Assembly: GCA_947259985.1 (NCBI GenBank)
Contig: CAMYOJ010000055.1
Span: 1-40,053 of the forward strand
Reading direction: 5' to 3'
DNA: 40,053 nt
DNA from: an uncultured Woeseiaceae bacterium
GTDB taxonomy: Bacteria; Pseudomonadota; Gammaproteobacteria; Steroidobacterales; Woeseiaceae
The translations under genes were made by a program, and so were the position numbers. The notes beneath the pieces are model-generated. The model had not been told where the DNA came from, ran no database searches, and saw only the letters and a list, made by a program, of their open reading frames with translations. Below are positions 15,107-22,659 of this stretch, in pieces; the stretch's first letter is position 1, and the number at the start of each line of letters is the position of its first letter.

Positions 15107-15448
15107 ATGAAACATTTACTGATTCTATTAACGAGCCTGGCACTGTTTGCCTGTGGCGGCGGTGATTCCGGCGGATCGGCTGAAGAAGCGGCTGATACGG
15201 CTAAGGAAGCGGCAAGTGACGCCATGGACGCGGCGGGCAGCGCGATGGACGAAGCCGGGGACACCATGGAAGATGCGGCTGGTGCAGCCGGCGAGATGGC
15301 CGACGAGGCGAAAGACAATGCCGAGGGCGCCATGGATGACGCGGCTGATTCCATGCACGGTGCCATGGATGACGCAGCGGCTGTCGAAGACACGTTGAAA
15401 GACAAGGCTGATGAAGTCGATAAGGCCATCGACGACGCCACGCAATAA
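15107..15448 (+). CDS. Ala/Asp/Glu-rich small lipoprotein
   Basis: The 113-residue protein starts at ATG 15107 after a strong GGGAGG ribosome site. The signal peptide ends LALFAC (Cys16), followed by GGGDSGGS. The rest is a repetitive acidic alanine-rich helix with 11-residue-like periodicity: AADTAKEAASDAMDAAGSAM, DEAGDTMEDAAGAAGEMADE and so on. This resembles LEA-like or YtxH-like amphipathic helices. An outer-membrane or periplasmic stress lipoprotein is plausible. I do not recognise a named family. It has its own candidate promoter and palindrome although it sits at the end of the tight operon. The palindromic repeat follows 12 bases after the stop. Confidence 0.83.
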   Translation: MKHLLILLTSLALFACGGGDSGGSAEEAADTAKEAASDAMDAAGSAMDEAGDTMEDAAGAAGEMADEAKDNAEGAMDDAADSMHGAMDDAAAVEDTLKDKADEVDKAIDDATQ

Positions 15449-15535
15449 GCGACAATTAAGGGGGACATTCTACTTAATTGCCCAACGGGCAATTAAGTAG
15501 AATGTCCCCTTTTTTCGGTCACTGTCCCCTTTATT
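15449..15535. repeat. palindromic repeat copy 2, possible bidirectional terminator
   Basis: A perfect 23-bp inverted repeat lies at 15461-15483 and 15487-15509, with a 3-base loop. The arms read GGGGACATTCTACTTAATTG then CCC. It is followed on the + strand by TTTTTT (15510-15515) and an extra end fragment ACTGTCCCCTTTATTC at 15521-15536. It fills the gap between two convergent genes and would form a very stable hairpin in both transcripts, so it could terminate both. It belongs to the same family as the copies at 9996-10119 and 16454-16514. Confidence 0.92.
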
Positions 15536-16453
15536 CTAAAGCTCCAGGCGCATTCCCTCGCGCGCAAATCTGAAGCCGCGCCTTATTACCTCAGCCTGCT
15601 GCGGGCTGCCTTCAATCAGCAACGGATTCGTGTGGTTCATGTGAATGAAAATCACGCGAGACTTTTCTTCCTCAGTCAGGTCTTCGAGCAGGGCCATGCT
15701 CTCGGCCACGAACGGATGCAGGACCTTGCTCATGTCGCGACCTGGCAGTTCGCCATCCGCATAGAACGTGGCGTCCAGTAACGCGTAATCAACCGACCTG
15801 ACGACACTACGGATATCCTTGTCCCAGCGGTCCCACTTGTCGATGTCCGGAATGAACACTGCCGACTTGGTCGGGCCGTCAATGCGATAACCGACCGTCT
15901 CCGAGTACTCCCGGCGATGGGGTACGAGGAATGGAGTCACGCTGAGGGTATTATTGAGCTCGACGGTTTCCTTATCGGCCAGCGCTTCGAGGCGAATGTT
16001 TTCATAGCGAACCAGCTGGTCCCAGGGTCCGTTCGTTGACAGAAAGTCATGCATGCGGGGCATGGCATAAACGGGCACGAGTTTCGAGCTGCTGGCCTCG
16101 TGACCGAAGTGCATGAGTCCCGTGTAATGGCCGATATGCGCATGCGTCAGGAATACGCCACTGAGCGCGTATTCATCGTCGGGCGCTGAGCGATGCAGCT
16201 CGTAGAGCTGCTCGCGAATATCGGGCGTGGCGTCGAACAGGTACTTGCTGCGGGACGCTTCGTCGACGACCGCGATAGAGCTTGCCAGGCGCTTGAGATC
16301 CTCGTTCTGCCATGCACGCATGCAATGCGGAGCGTAGCAGTTGGCCTGCGGGTAGCCGGCGTCCTGCGCAATACCGAGAATTCGTATATAGGTATCGTCG
16401 GCCGCGCTCGTCGCCGTGGTGCACAGCGCCGCCAGTAGGAGCAGTCGTTTCAC
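15536..16453 (-). CDS. PqqB-like MBL-fold metallohydrolase, exported
   Basis: The 305-residue protein starts at GTG 16453 with a signal peptide (VKRLLLLAALCTTATSAADD). The mature part begins YIRILGIAQDAGYPQANC, as in PqqB-like members of the metallo-beta-lactamase superfamily. The metal motif is THAHIGHYTGL (His104, His106, His109), with Gly where classical enzymes have Asp (HxHxDH). Later motifs include FIPDIDKWDRWD and VIFIHMNHTNPLL. No other pqq genes are present, so PQQ synthesis is unlikely; the family contains many periplasmic hydrolases of unknown substrate. The start codon lies 3 bases from a palindromic repeat and has no Shine-Dalgarno sequence. The TAG stop joins the other repeat. 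Confidence 0.85.
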   Translation of the reverse strand: MKRLLLLAALCTTATSAADDTYIRILGIAQDAGYPQANCYAPHCMRAWQNEDLKRLASSIAVVDEASRSKYLFDATPDIREQLYELHRSAPDDEYALSGVFLTHAHIGHYTGLMHFGHEASSSKLVPVYAMPRMHDFLSTNGPWDQLVRYENIRLEALADKETVELNNTLSVTPFLVPHRREYSETVGYRIDGPTKSAVFIPDIDKWDRWDKDIRSVVRSVDYALLDATFYADGELPGRDMSKVLHPFVAESMALLEDLTEEEKSRVIFIHMNHTNPLLIEGSPQQAEVIRRGFRFAREGMRLEL

Positions 16454-16514
16454 AATAAAGGGGACATTCTGCTTTAATTGCCCAATGGGCAATTAAAGCA
16501 GAATGTCCCCTTTT
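16454..16514. repeat. palindromic repeat copy 3
   Basis: A perfect 27-bp inverted repeat lies at 16457-16483 and 16487-16513, with a 3-base AAT loop. The arms read AAAGGGGACATTCTGCTTTA then ATTGCCC. It exactly fills the 61-bp gap between the MBL gene start and the stop codon of the upstream gene on the same strand. Compared with copy 2 it carries an A-to-G change and one inserted T in the left arm, each matched by the complementary change in the right arm. Confidence 0.93.
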
Positions 16515-17480
16515 CTAAAACGCCTCCGCAGACAAGTCGAGCAGCGCAGGCACGTCGCTGGGTTTGTAGAGGCCGATCTGGCTGATGGAGACGGGCTCGT
16601 TAGGTTCCGCCGTAACGACGAGCGTCGACTTGCCCTTGAGGAATTCTGTGTAAGGATCGATCACATACTCGTCGAACTCGATGCCGTTTTCCTTGCCAAA
16701 GTGCTGCAACTTGTCGAGCTGCGCCACGAGGATTTCGTCCTGTGACAAGCCGAGGCGACCGCAGTAATCTGCCACGCGCCCGTTCAGCGACTGGTCCACA
16801 TACTCAATGCGCATCGAACTCATGCGCGGTCGATAGCGTGGTCCTTTCGAAATCTCGCTGACCATGTCGCCGGCGAGCGTCAGCTCGGCGTCGACTTCCC
16901 ACATGCCCTCGACCAACGACGTCATCGACACCGAGTAGTTCGATTCGCCGCGATGGAAGTGAGCGGAGACTGATACGACCTGTTCGGTATAGCCCAGCCG
17001 TGTCAGCACCTCCGGGGAGAAGCCGTACTTGCCCGTGCAGGCTGCCGCCGGATCCTCGCTGTCAGTCGCCTGCACCTGCTTCATGATCTCGCTGTGCAAT
17101 TTCCGGAAGTAGTCGGCATTGACACTCATGTGTACGCCTTCGGCGATGAAGCCAAAGTAATCGGGGATGATGTCGTCGGGATTCTGAACGTTTTTGGCAG
17201 CGTCGGTGAGATTGAGCAGCGAGAAATAGCTCGGCGTATCGATGCCAAGGCGCTCGATGTAAATCTCGTCCTTGAAACCCGTGACCCGTGCACGAATACC
17301 GTCGATGGTCAATTCGCCCGTCATTGTCGAGCTGACGCCGTCGTATTCGACGTTGACGAAAGGCGACATCATCAGCACGGCGCCGTCAACACCCTTTGCG
17401 ACCTTGTGATGCAGCAGGAACTTGGATCCGCCGTAACCGACGACTCCCAGGATAATCGCCCAGATAATCAGGTTCTTCAT
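16515..17480 (-). CDS. membrane-anchored protein of unknown function
   Basis: The 321-residue protein starts at ATG 17480. It has one N-terminal membrane segment (NLIIWAIILGVVGYGGSKFL) and the rest would be periplasmic. That part is rich in beta-strand-like stretches (VEYDGVSSTMTGELTIDGIR) with two well separated Cys (ACTGKYGFSPE and VADYCGRLGLS) that could form a disulfide. A weak resemblance to large periplasmic beta proteins (DUF945/AsmA-like) is possible, but I do not recognise the family. The gene diverges from plsB with 111 bases between them. Its TAG stop adjoins palindromic repeat copy 3, and the MBL gene follows on the same strand. Confidence 0.8.
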   Translation of the reverse strand: MKNLIIWAIILGVVGYGGSKFLLHHKVAKGVDGAVLMMSPFVNVEYDGVSSTMTGELTIDGIRARVTGFKDEIYIERLGIDTPSYFSLLNLTDAAKNVQNPDDIIPDYFGFIAEGVHMSVNADYFRKLHSEIMKQVQATDSEDPAAACTGKYGFSPEVLTRLGYTEQVVSVSAHFHRGESNYSVSMTSLVEGMWEVDAELTLAGDMVSEISKGPRYRPRMSSMRIEYVDQSLNGRVADYCGRLGLSQDEILVAQLDKLQHFGKENGIEFDEYVIDPYTEFLKGKSTLVVTAEPNEPVSISQIGLYKPSDVPALLDLSAEAF

Positions 17481-17591
17481 GACGTGCTCGTTACGGCCAA
17501 GTTGCCGGGAAACATGTGAATTGTCTCCCAAAACAGGAGCTTGCAAAACGAAGGGGGTCACAGATTCGCGATTCCGGTAGACTTAGCCGCC

Positions 17592-19964
17592 ATGCAAATC
17601 ACCGCTTTCATCACGCGCCCGCTGTACTGGCTGGCCGGCAAGATATTCTCGCTTTGGGCGCGCCCGGCCGTGCAACCCGAAGCTCCCTATGAGCTCATTA
17701 CAGACCGCGATTCCGCGGTGTGCTACGTACTCGAAACAGGCGGACTGGCCGACCTGCTGGCACTGGAGCGTGCCTGCGAAAAGCACGGTCTTCCGTCACC
17801 GACCGATCCTCTCGAGTTCTGCGGGCATCGCGAATACAAGAGCTACGTCGTGTTGAGGCAAATGAACGGGATCCTGTTCCGGCGTCGACGCAAAGCAGGC
17901 TCGCGGCGACTCGAGCGCCTCGTAGAGGCCGCTGAGCACGGCGATCAGAACCTGCTCCTGATCCCCGTGGCCATCTACTGGGGACGCTCGCCCGAGAAAG
18001 AGGGTTCATGGTTCAAGCTGTTGTTCACCGAGAACTGGGACGTCGTGGGCCGCACGCGCAAGTTTTTTGCGTCGGTGCTGCACGGCCGCAGTACGCTCTT
18101 ACGCTACAGTCACGCGTTGCCGTTTCGATCGATTGCGGAGGGCGGTCAGGATTCGGCGATCGCGTATCGCAAGGTGTCGCGCATCCTGCGCGTGCATTTC
18201 CGCCAGCGCCGGGTTGCGACGGTCGGGCCGGATCTGTCGCATCGTCGCACCCTGATCAACCAGGTTTTGCGTGCGCCAGCCGTGCGGCGCGCAATACTCG
18301 CCGAGGCCGGTGACGATTTCCGCAAGCAGGAGCTCGCGCGGCGCAAAGCAGACAAGTATGCGCTCGAAATTGCCGCGGACATTTCCTACCCGACGATTCG
18401 CGTCGTCGAGCGTTTCCTGAAATGGCTGTGGAACCGCATCTATGATGGCATCGAGCTGAACCACATGGAGCGACTGCACGAGGTCGCGCGCGATAAGGAA
18501 ATCGTGTACGTGCCGTGTCATCGCAGCCATTTCGATTATCTGTTGCTCGGGTATATCGTCTATGAGGAAGGGCTGCACCTGCCGCACATAGCGGCTGGCA
18601 TCAATCTGAATCTGCCGGTGGTGGGAGGCATCCTGCGTCGCGGCGGCGCCTTTTTCCTGCGCCGCAGCTTCAAGGGCAATCGCCTGTATGCCGCCGTGTT
18701 TGATGCCTACCTGCACCAGATACTCGTCAAAGGCCATTCGATCGAGTATTTCATCGAAGGTGGTCGTAGCCGCACCGGCCGGCTGTTGGCGCCCAAGGGC
18801 GGCATGCTCGCCATGACGATCAATTCCTATATCAAGAATCCGCGACGCCCGATCGTGTTCGTGCCGATCTATTTCGGCTACGAAAAACTCATCGAAGGCG
18901 ATTCGTTCATCAGCGAGCTGGGCGGCGCCGAGAAGCAGAAAGAATCGCTCGGCGGCCTGATAAGCTCGGTCAAGTCACTGCGCGAACAGTTTGGCAATGT
19001 CTACGTCAATATTGCCGAGCCGATCGAACTCGAGCCGGTTCTCGATCGTAATCACCCCGAGTGGCGTGAGCAGGAGGTCGAGAACGGAGAGAGGCCGCCC
19101 TGGCTGACCGGCGTCGTCGATGAGATCGGCGAGGAGATCATGAGCGGCATCAACTCGGCCGCCGCCGTCACGCCGATCAGCCTGCTGGCCTACGTATTGC
19201 TGGCAACGCCCAAACAGAAGATCGGTCTCGAAGAGCTGCGCCGGCAGCTGCAGATGAGCCTCGATCTCATGCGACGATTCGAGTACTCCGATTCGGTGAC
19301 GATGCCCGACTGGACACCCGACGAGATCATCGCTCACGGCGAGAAACTCGATGTCATCAGTCGCACGGCGCACCCGATGGGCGACGTCATACACATGGCC
19401 GAGCGCACGGCAGTGCTCATGACCTATTTCCGCAACAACATCCTGCACCTGCTGGCGGTCCCGGCTTCAGTCGCGTGCTGCTTCATCCAGGGGCAGCAAC
19501 TCGAGCACGATGAACTGCAGCGGCTGATCCGGCTGATCTACCCGTTCATGAAGAAAGAGCTGCGCATGAAATGGGTCTTTCGCGAGATCGACGACGTGAC
19601 TTCCGATGCCATCGAGTCACTAATGTTGCAGCGCTTCTATCTCGTGATCGCCGTGCTTGTCAGTCATGGGTCCGGGACCCTGTCGCGTGCGCGCCTCGAG
19701 ACCATGTGCCAGCAAAGCGCCGAGCGCCTGTCGATGATTTACGGGCTGCATTCACCCGACTTCTTCAACAAGACCCTGTTTCATGATTTCATTCGCACCC
19801 TGCAGGATCTCGACGTGCTGCGCCGCAACACGGGCGGCTGCATCGAGTATGACGAGGACATCAAGAGTATCGGCGCCGATGCGCGCCTCGTACTCGGCGA
19901 GGAGATTCGCCACAGTATCCTGTCCCTGACCACAGTCGAAGAAGACAACCAGGATCAGCAATGA
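17592..19964 (+). CDS. plsB: glycerol-3-phosphate 1-O-acyltransferase PlsB
   Basis: The 790-residue protein matches PlsB (E. coli 807 residues) over its length. It transfers an acyl group from acyl-ACP or acyl-CoA to sn-glycerol-3-phosphate, the first step of phospholipid synthesis at the inner membrane. The catalytic HX4D motif is HRSHFD (His310 to Asp315), close to the E. coli position. The glycerol-phosphate binding blocks GGAFFLRRSFKGN and FIEGGRSRTGRL, and the PIVFVPIYFGYEKLIEG block, are intact. ATG 17592 gives an N-terminus (MQITAFITRPLYWLAGKIFS) of the right kind; earlier starts would add unrelated residues. It overlaps trhO by ATGA. Confidence 0.97.
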   Translation: MQITAFITRPLYWLAGKIFSLWARPAVQPEAPYELITDRDSAVCYVLETGGLADLLALERACEKHGLPSPTDPLEFCGHREYKSYVVLRQMNGILFRRRRKAGSRRLERLVEAAEHGDQNLLLIPVAIYWGRSPEKEGSWFKLLFTENWDVVGRTRKFFASVLHGRSTLLRYSHALPFRSIAEGGQDSAIAYRKVSRILRVHFRQRRVATVGPDLSHRRTLINQVLRAPAVRRAILAEAGDDFRKQELARRKADKYALEIAADISYPTIRVVERFLKWLWNRIYDGIELNHMERLHEVARDKEIVYVPCHRSHFDYLLLGYIVYEEGLHLPHIAAGINLNLPVVGGILRRGGAFFLRRSFKGNRLYAAVFDAYLHQILVKGHSIEYFIEGGRSRTGRLLAPKGGMLAMTINSYIKNPRRPIVFVPIYFGYEKLIEGDSFISELGGAEKQKESLGGLISSVKSLREQFGNVYVNIAEPIELEPVLDRNHPEWREQEVENGERPPWLTGVVDEIGEEIMSGINSAAAVTPISLLAYVLLATPKQKIGLEELRRQLQMSLDLMRRFEYSDSVTMPDWTPDEIIAHGEKLDVISRTAHPMGDVIHMAERTAVLMTYFRNNILHLLAVPASVACCFIQGQQLEHDELQRLIRLIYPFMKKELRMKWVFREIDDVTSDAIESLMLQRFYLVIAVLVSHGSGTLSRARLETMCQQSAERLSMIYGLHSPDFFNKTLFHDFIRTLQDLDVLRRNTGGCIEYDEDIKSIGADARLVLGEEIRHSILSLTTVEEDNQDQQ

Positions 19965-20869
19965 AAGTCGTATTGTTCTATCGCTTCCTCGACCTCGAGG
20001 AGCCCGAGACATTTCGTGAAGGGCTGCAGGCGCTCTGCGAAGCCGAGGGCCTGCTGGGCACGATTCTCGTCGCCACCGAGGGATTCAACGGAACCCTGGC
20101 GGGCAACGAATCGGCCGTTCTGGTGGTGTTCGACTGGCTGCGCGAGCATGCGGGAATCAGCGAACCACTGGACGCACGCTGGACGGACGCCGACGAAGCG
20201 CCGTTTCGGCGCATGCGCGTCAAGCTCAAGAACGAGATCGTGACGCTGGGCCGGCCTGACATCCTGCCACACCAGGGTACGGGCCAGCATGTTCCACCTG
20301 AGCAATGGAATGAGCTCATCGGGAATCCCGACGTCGTCGTCATCGATACGCGCAATCACTACGAGTACGAGGTGGGTACCTTCCCGCGTGCGATAGACCC
20401 GGGAAACGACAGCTTCCGCGAGTTTCCGGAGTTCGCAAGAGAGCTTGCCGAACAGTCGACGGATCGCCCCCTGGCGATGTTTTGCACAGGCGGCATACGC
20501 TGCGAGAAGGCCACGGCACTGATGCTCGAGCTCGGCTTCGACGAGGTCTATCACCTGCAGGGCGGCATCATCAATTATCTCGAGACAATGCCTGCTGACG
20601 AGAATCTCTGGCAGGGCGAGTGCTTTGTCTTCGATCAGCGCGTGGCCATCGATCGCGATCTCGCGGAAGGCGGCTACGTGCAATGTCATGCGTGTCGCCG
20701 GCCGCTGAGCATTGAGGACATGCGGTCCCCCGACTACCGCGAAGGGGTATGCTGCCCACGCTGCGTCAACGAGGCCGACGAGGATCGACGCGCGCGACTC
20801 GAGGAGCGCCGTCGGCAGGTTGCCCTGGCCGCCGAGCGCGGTGACGCTCATATCGGTGCCAAAATCTGA
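19961..20869 (+). CDS. trhO: tRNA uridine(34) hydroxylase TrhO (YceA), rhodanese-domain protein
   Basis: The 302-residue protein has the N-terminal domain MKVVLFYRFLDLEEPETFRE, with GLLGTILVATEGFNGTLAG, and a central rhodanese domain VVIDTRNHYEYEVGTF. The active loop is FCTGGIRCEKA (Cys175 and Cys181). The C-terminal part has a paired-Cys motif CHACRRP and CCPRC that probably binds zinc. TrhO makes 5-hydroxyuridine at the wobble position of tRNA, using oxygen, as a step towards cmo5U/mo5U. It is slightly shorter than the E. coli protein (350 residues) at the C-terminus. It is translationally coupled to plsB. The TGA stop is embedded in AAATCTGACCC, a sequence resembling an interspersed repeat end. 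Confidence 0.95.
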   Translation: MKVVLFYRFLDLEEPETFREGLQALCEAEGLLGTILVATEGFNGTLAGNESAVLVVFDWLREHAGISEPLDARWTDADEAPFRRMRVKLKNEIVTLGRPDILPHQGTGQHVPPEQWNELIGNPDVVVIDTRNHYEYEVGTFPRAIDPGNDSFREFPEFARELAEQSTDRPLAMFCTGGIRCEKATALMLELGFDEVYHLQGGIINYLETMPADENLWQGECFVFDQRVAIDRDLAEGGYVQCHACRRPLSIEDMRSPDYREGVCCPRCVNEADEDRRARLEERRRQVALAAERGDAHIGAKI

Positions 20870-20878
20870 CCCGTTTCC

Positions 20879-20907
20879 TTGCCAAAATGTGCTGGAACGT
20901 CTAGAAA
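20879..20907 (+). promoter_or_regulatory. weak candidate promoter of the copper efflux cluster
   Basis: TTGCCA (20879-20884) and TAGAAA (20902-20907) are 17 bases apart, just before the first gene of the cus-like cluster. Four to five of six bases match each sigma-70 box. No MerR-type long-spacer dyad or CusR-type box is evident, and no regulator gene is in the cluster. Confidence 0.25.
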
Positions 20908-20913
20908 GGTACT

Positions 20914-21330
20914 ATGAATCATCGCATTACAGCCATACGGACCAGCCTGACGCGCGGCGCGTTGCTCGCTGTCATGTGGCTGAACATGGCCATTACGCCA
21001 TGTGCAATGGCCTTCGAAAGCGATGATCACGACTGCCCGCATTGCCCGCCGGCTGAAGAACATGCGATGGCCGGACATCACGGGCATGGCGAGGTCGAGC
21101 GCTCCTGCGCCACCATGCAGTCGGAATGCTGCGACCTGGCCGAAGCGACCGTCGAGTCGCGCACCGAAAAGAGCCAGTTCAAGAGCTCTTCGGACATCGT
21201 GCAGATCGGCGCGCCCCTGCTCGCCGACCTGCCCTCGCCAATGCGTCGAATAGTCGCTGCTGCCGATCCCCCGGACCCACCCGGGGTATCCCCGCGACTG
21301 CACGTCCTCAACTGCGTCTACCTGGATTAG
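20914..21330 (+). CDS. exported His/Cys-rich small protein leading the metal efflux cluster
   Basis: The 138-residue protein has a signal peptide (SLTRGALLAVMWLNMAITPCAMA). The mature N-terminal part is rich in potential metal ligands: DDHDCPHCPPAEEHAM, then GHHGHGEVERSCATMQSECC, with several Cys, His and Met. The second half is Pro-rich and ends PPGVSPRLHVLNCVYLD. Proteins of this kind commonly sit directly before CusC-like genes; they may deliver or sense metal in the periplasm. It is not CusF (no OB-fold pattern). Copper or silver binding is inferred from composition and neighbours. Confidence 0.78.
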   Translation: MNHRITAIRTSLTRGALLAVMWLNMAITPCAMAFESDDHDCPHCPPAEEHAMAGHHGHGEVERSCATMQSECCDLAEATVESRTEKSQFKSSSDIVQIGAPLLADLPSPMRRIVAAADPPDPPGVSPRLHVLNCVYLD

Positions 21331-21345
21331 CCACGCTCCCGCTGT

Positions 21346-21363
21346 AAACCCTCACGGTTTTTT
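21346..21363 (+). terminator. weak hairpin with T run between the small protein gene and cusC-like gene
   Basis: AAACC-CTCAC-GGTTT followed by TTT (21346-21363) can form a 5-bp stem with a T tract. It is too AT-rich to be a strong terminator but could attenuate transcription into the efflux genes. Confidence 0.25.
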
Positions 21364-21381
21364 CTAGCAGGAGTTTGACTG

Positions 21382-22659
21382 ATGTTTTCTTTTTGCGGGC
21401 GTTTGCCCGAAATCAGCTGCGTGTTCATCATGGGCACGCTGCTTGCGATAAATGCAGAAGCGCAACAACGAGTGCCGCTCACGCTGGCCGAAGCGGAAGA
21501 CCTGGCCGTCGCCGATGAGCCGGGCTCGGCGGCGATACGTGCCCGTGCCGATGCGTACCAGGAACAGGCCGTAGCGGCCGGGCAGCTGCCCGATCCCGTG
21601 CTGCGCGTCGGCGTTGCCAATTTCCCGATCGAAAGCGGCGGCTTTTCGACTGAAGGCATGACCCAGGCGCAACTCGGTATCCGCCAGGCGTTCCCGCGAG
21701 GCAGGAGCCGCGCGTTAATGACCGAACAGCTGCGCTCGATGTCGAGCGAGCAAAGCGAACAGGCCGAGGCGCGCTCGAGAGATGTCCTGATGGCCGCGCG
21801 ACAGTCCTGGCTCGAAACCTATTACTGGCAGAGCGCCGAACAGATCATGTCCGAGTCGCGGCCGTTCTTCGCCGATCTGGTGACGATTACCCGGTCCATG
21901 TACTCGGTCGGGCGCAAGACTCAGCACGACCTGTTGCGGGCCGAACTGGAGCTCAGTCGCCTCGACGACCGGCTGATCGTCGCGCAGCGCCGGCGTGCCG
22001 AGGGACAGGCGGCGTTATCGCAGTGGATCGGAAACGCCGCGTACCGGCCCATCGCCATGAAACTGCCGGCGTGGGACGAGTTGCCGTCACTGCAGGCGCT
22101 TCGATCCCGGCTCGACACTCATCCGCTGCTCGCTGCTGCGGATGCGGGCATCGAGGCAAAGCAATCGGCTGTGGACCTCGCGAACGAGGGCTACAAACCG
22201 GGATGGGCACTGGACTTCGGCTACGGGTATCGCGAAGGCTCATTAGCGAGCGGCGAGCCGCGCTCCGACTTCGTGAGCCTGTCGGTCAGCGTCGACCTGC
22301 CGTTCTTTGGCGAGAACCGCCAGGACCGCGAGCTTTCGGCTGCCCTGCATGAGCGGCGGGCGGCGCGGCAAGGCAAGGCAGCGCTCCTGGCCAGGCTCGA
22401 CAGCGATCTTGGCAGCGAATACGCGCGCTGGTTCGAGCTCACACAGCGGCTCTCCCTTTACGAGCAGCAGATCCTGGAACAGAGCGCCGGGCAGGCGAAG
22501 GCCGCACTGCTGGCCTACCAGAGCGACGCCGGCGACTTCTCGGACGTCATGCGTGGCTATATCGACGACCTGGACACCCGCCTTGAACACATACGACTCA
22601 AGGTCGAGCGCGCTCGAAGCTATGCCGAGCTCGCCAACCTCGGAGGCATAACACGATGA
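21382..22659 (+). CDS. TolC-family outer membrane efflux protein, CusC-like
   Basis: The 425-residue protein has an N-terminal signal (ending about INAEA) and two outer-membrane-efflux (OEP) repeats. The first is seen in PLTLAEAEDLAVADEPGS and AAGQLPDPVLRVGVANFPIE. The second is in LDTHPLLAAADAGIEAKQSA and GYKPGWALDFGYGYREGS. The protein would form the trimeric outer-membrane channel of an RND pump. ATG 21382 follows an AGGAG site; an internal ATG at 21430 would shorten the signal peptide. There is no lipobox, unlike E. coli CusC. It overlaps the adaptor gene by ATGA. Confidence 0.9.
   Translation: MFSFCGRLPEISCVFIMGTLLAINAEAQQRVPLTLAEAEDLAVADEPGSAAIRARADAYQEQAVAAGQLPDPVLRVGVANFPIESGGFSTEGMTQAQLGIRQAFPRGRSRALMTEQLRSMSSEQSEQAEARSRDVLMAARQSWLETYYWQSAEQIMSESRPFFADLVTITRSMYSVGRKTQHDLLRAELELSRLDDRLIVAQRRRAEGQAALSQWIGNAAYRPIAMKLPAWDELPSLQALRSRLDTHPLLAAADAGIEAKQSAVDLANEGYKPGWALDFGYGYREGSLASGEPRSDFVSLSVSVDLPFFGENRQDRELSAALHERRAARQGKAALLARLDSDLGSEYARWFELTQRLSLYEQQILEQSAGQAKAALLAYQSDAGDFSDVMRGYIDDLDTRLEHIRLKVERARSYAELANLGGITR

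Noticed and set aside
15107-15448. DNA tandem repeat in the Ala/Asp-rich lipoprotein gene
   Set aside because: The protein is repetitive in composition, but the underlying DNA shows no exact repeating unit.
15536-16453. PQQ biosynthesis locus
   Set aside because: Only a PqqB-like fold is present; it has a signal peptide and no pqqA, C, D or E neighbours.
9996-16514. CRISPR array
   Set aside because: The repeats are three widely spaced palindromes with genes between them, not regularly spaced short repeats with spacers.
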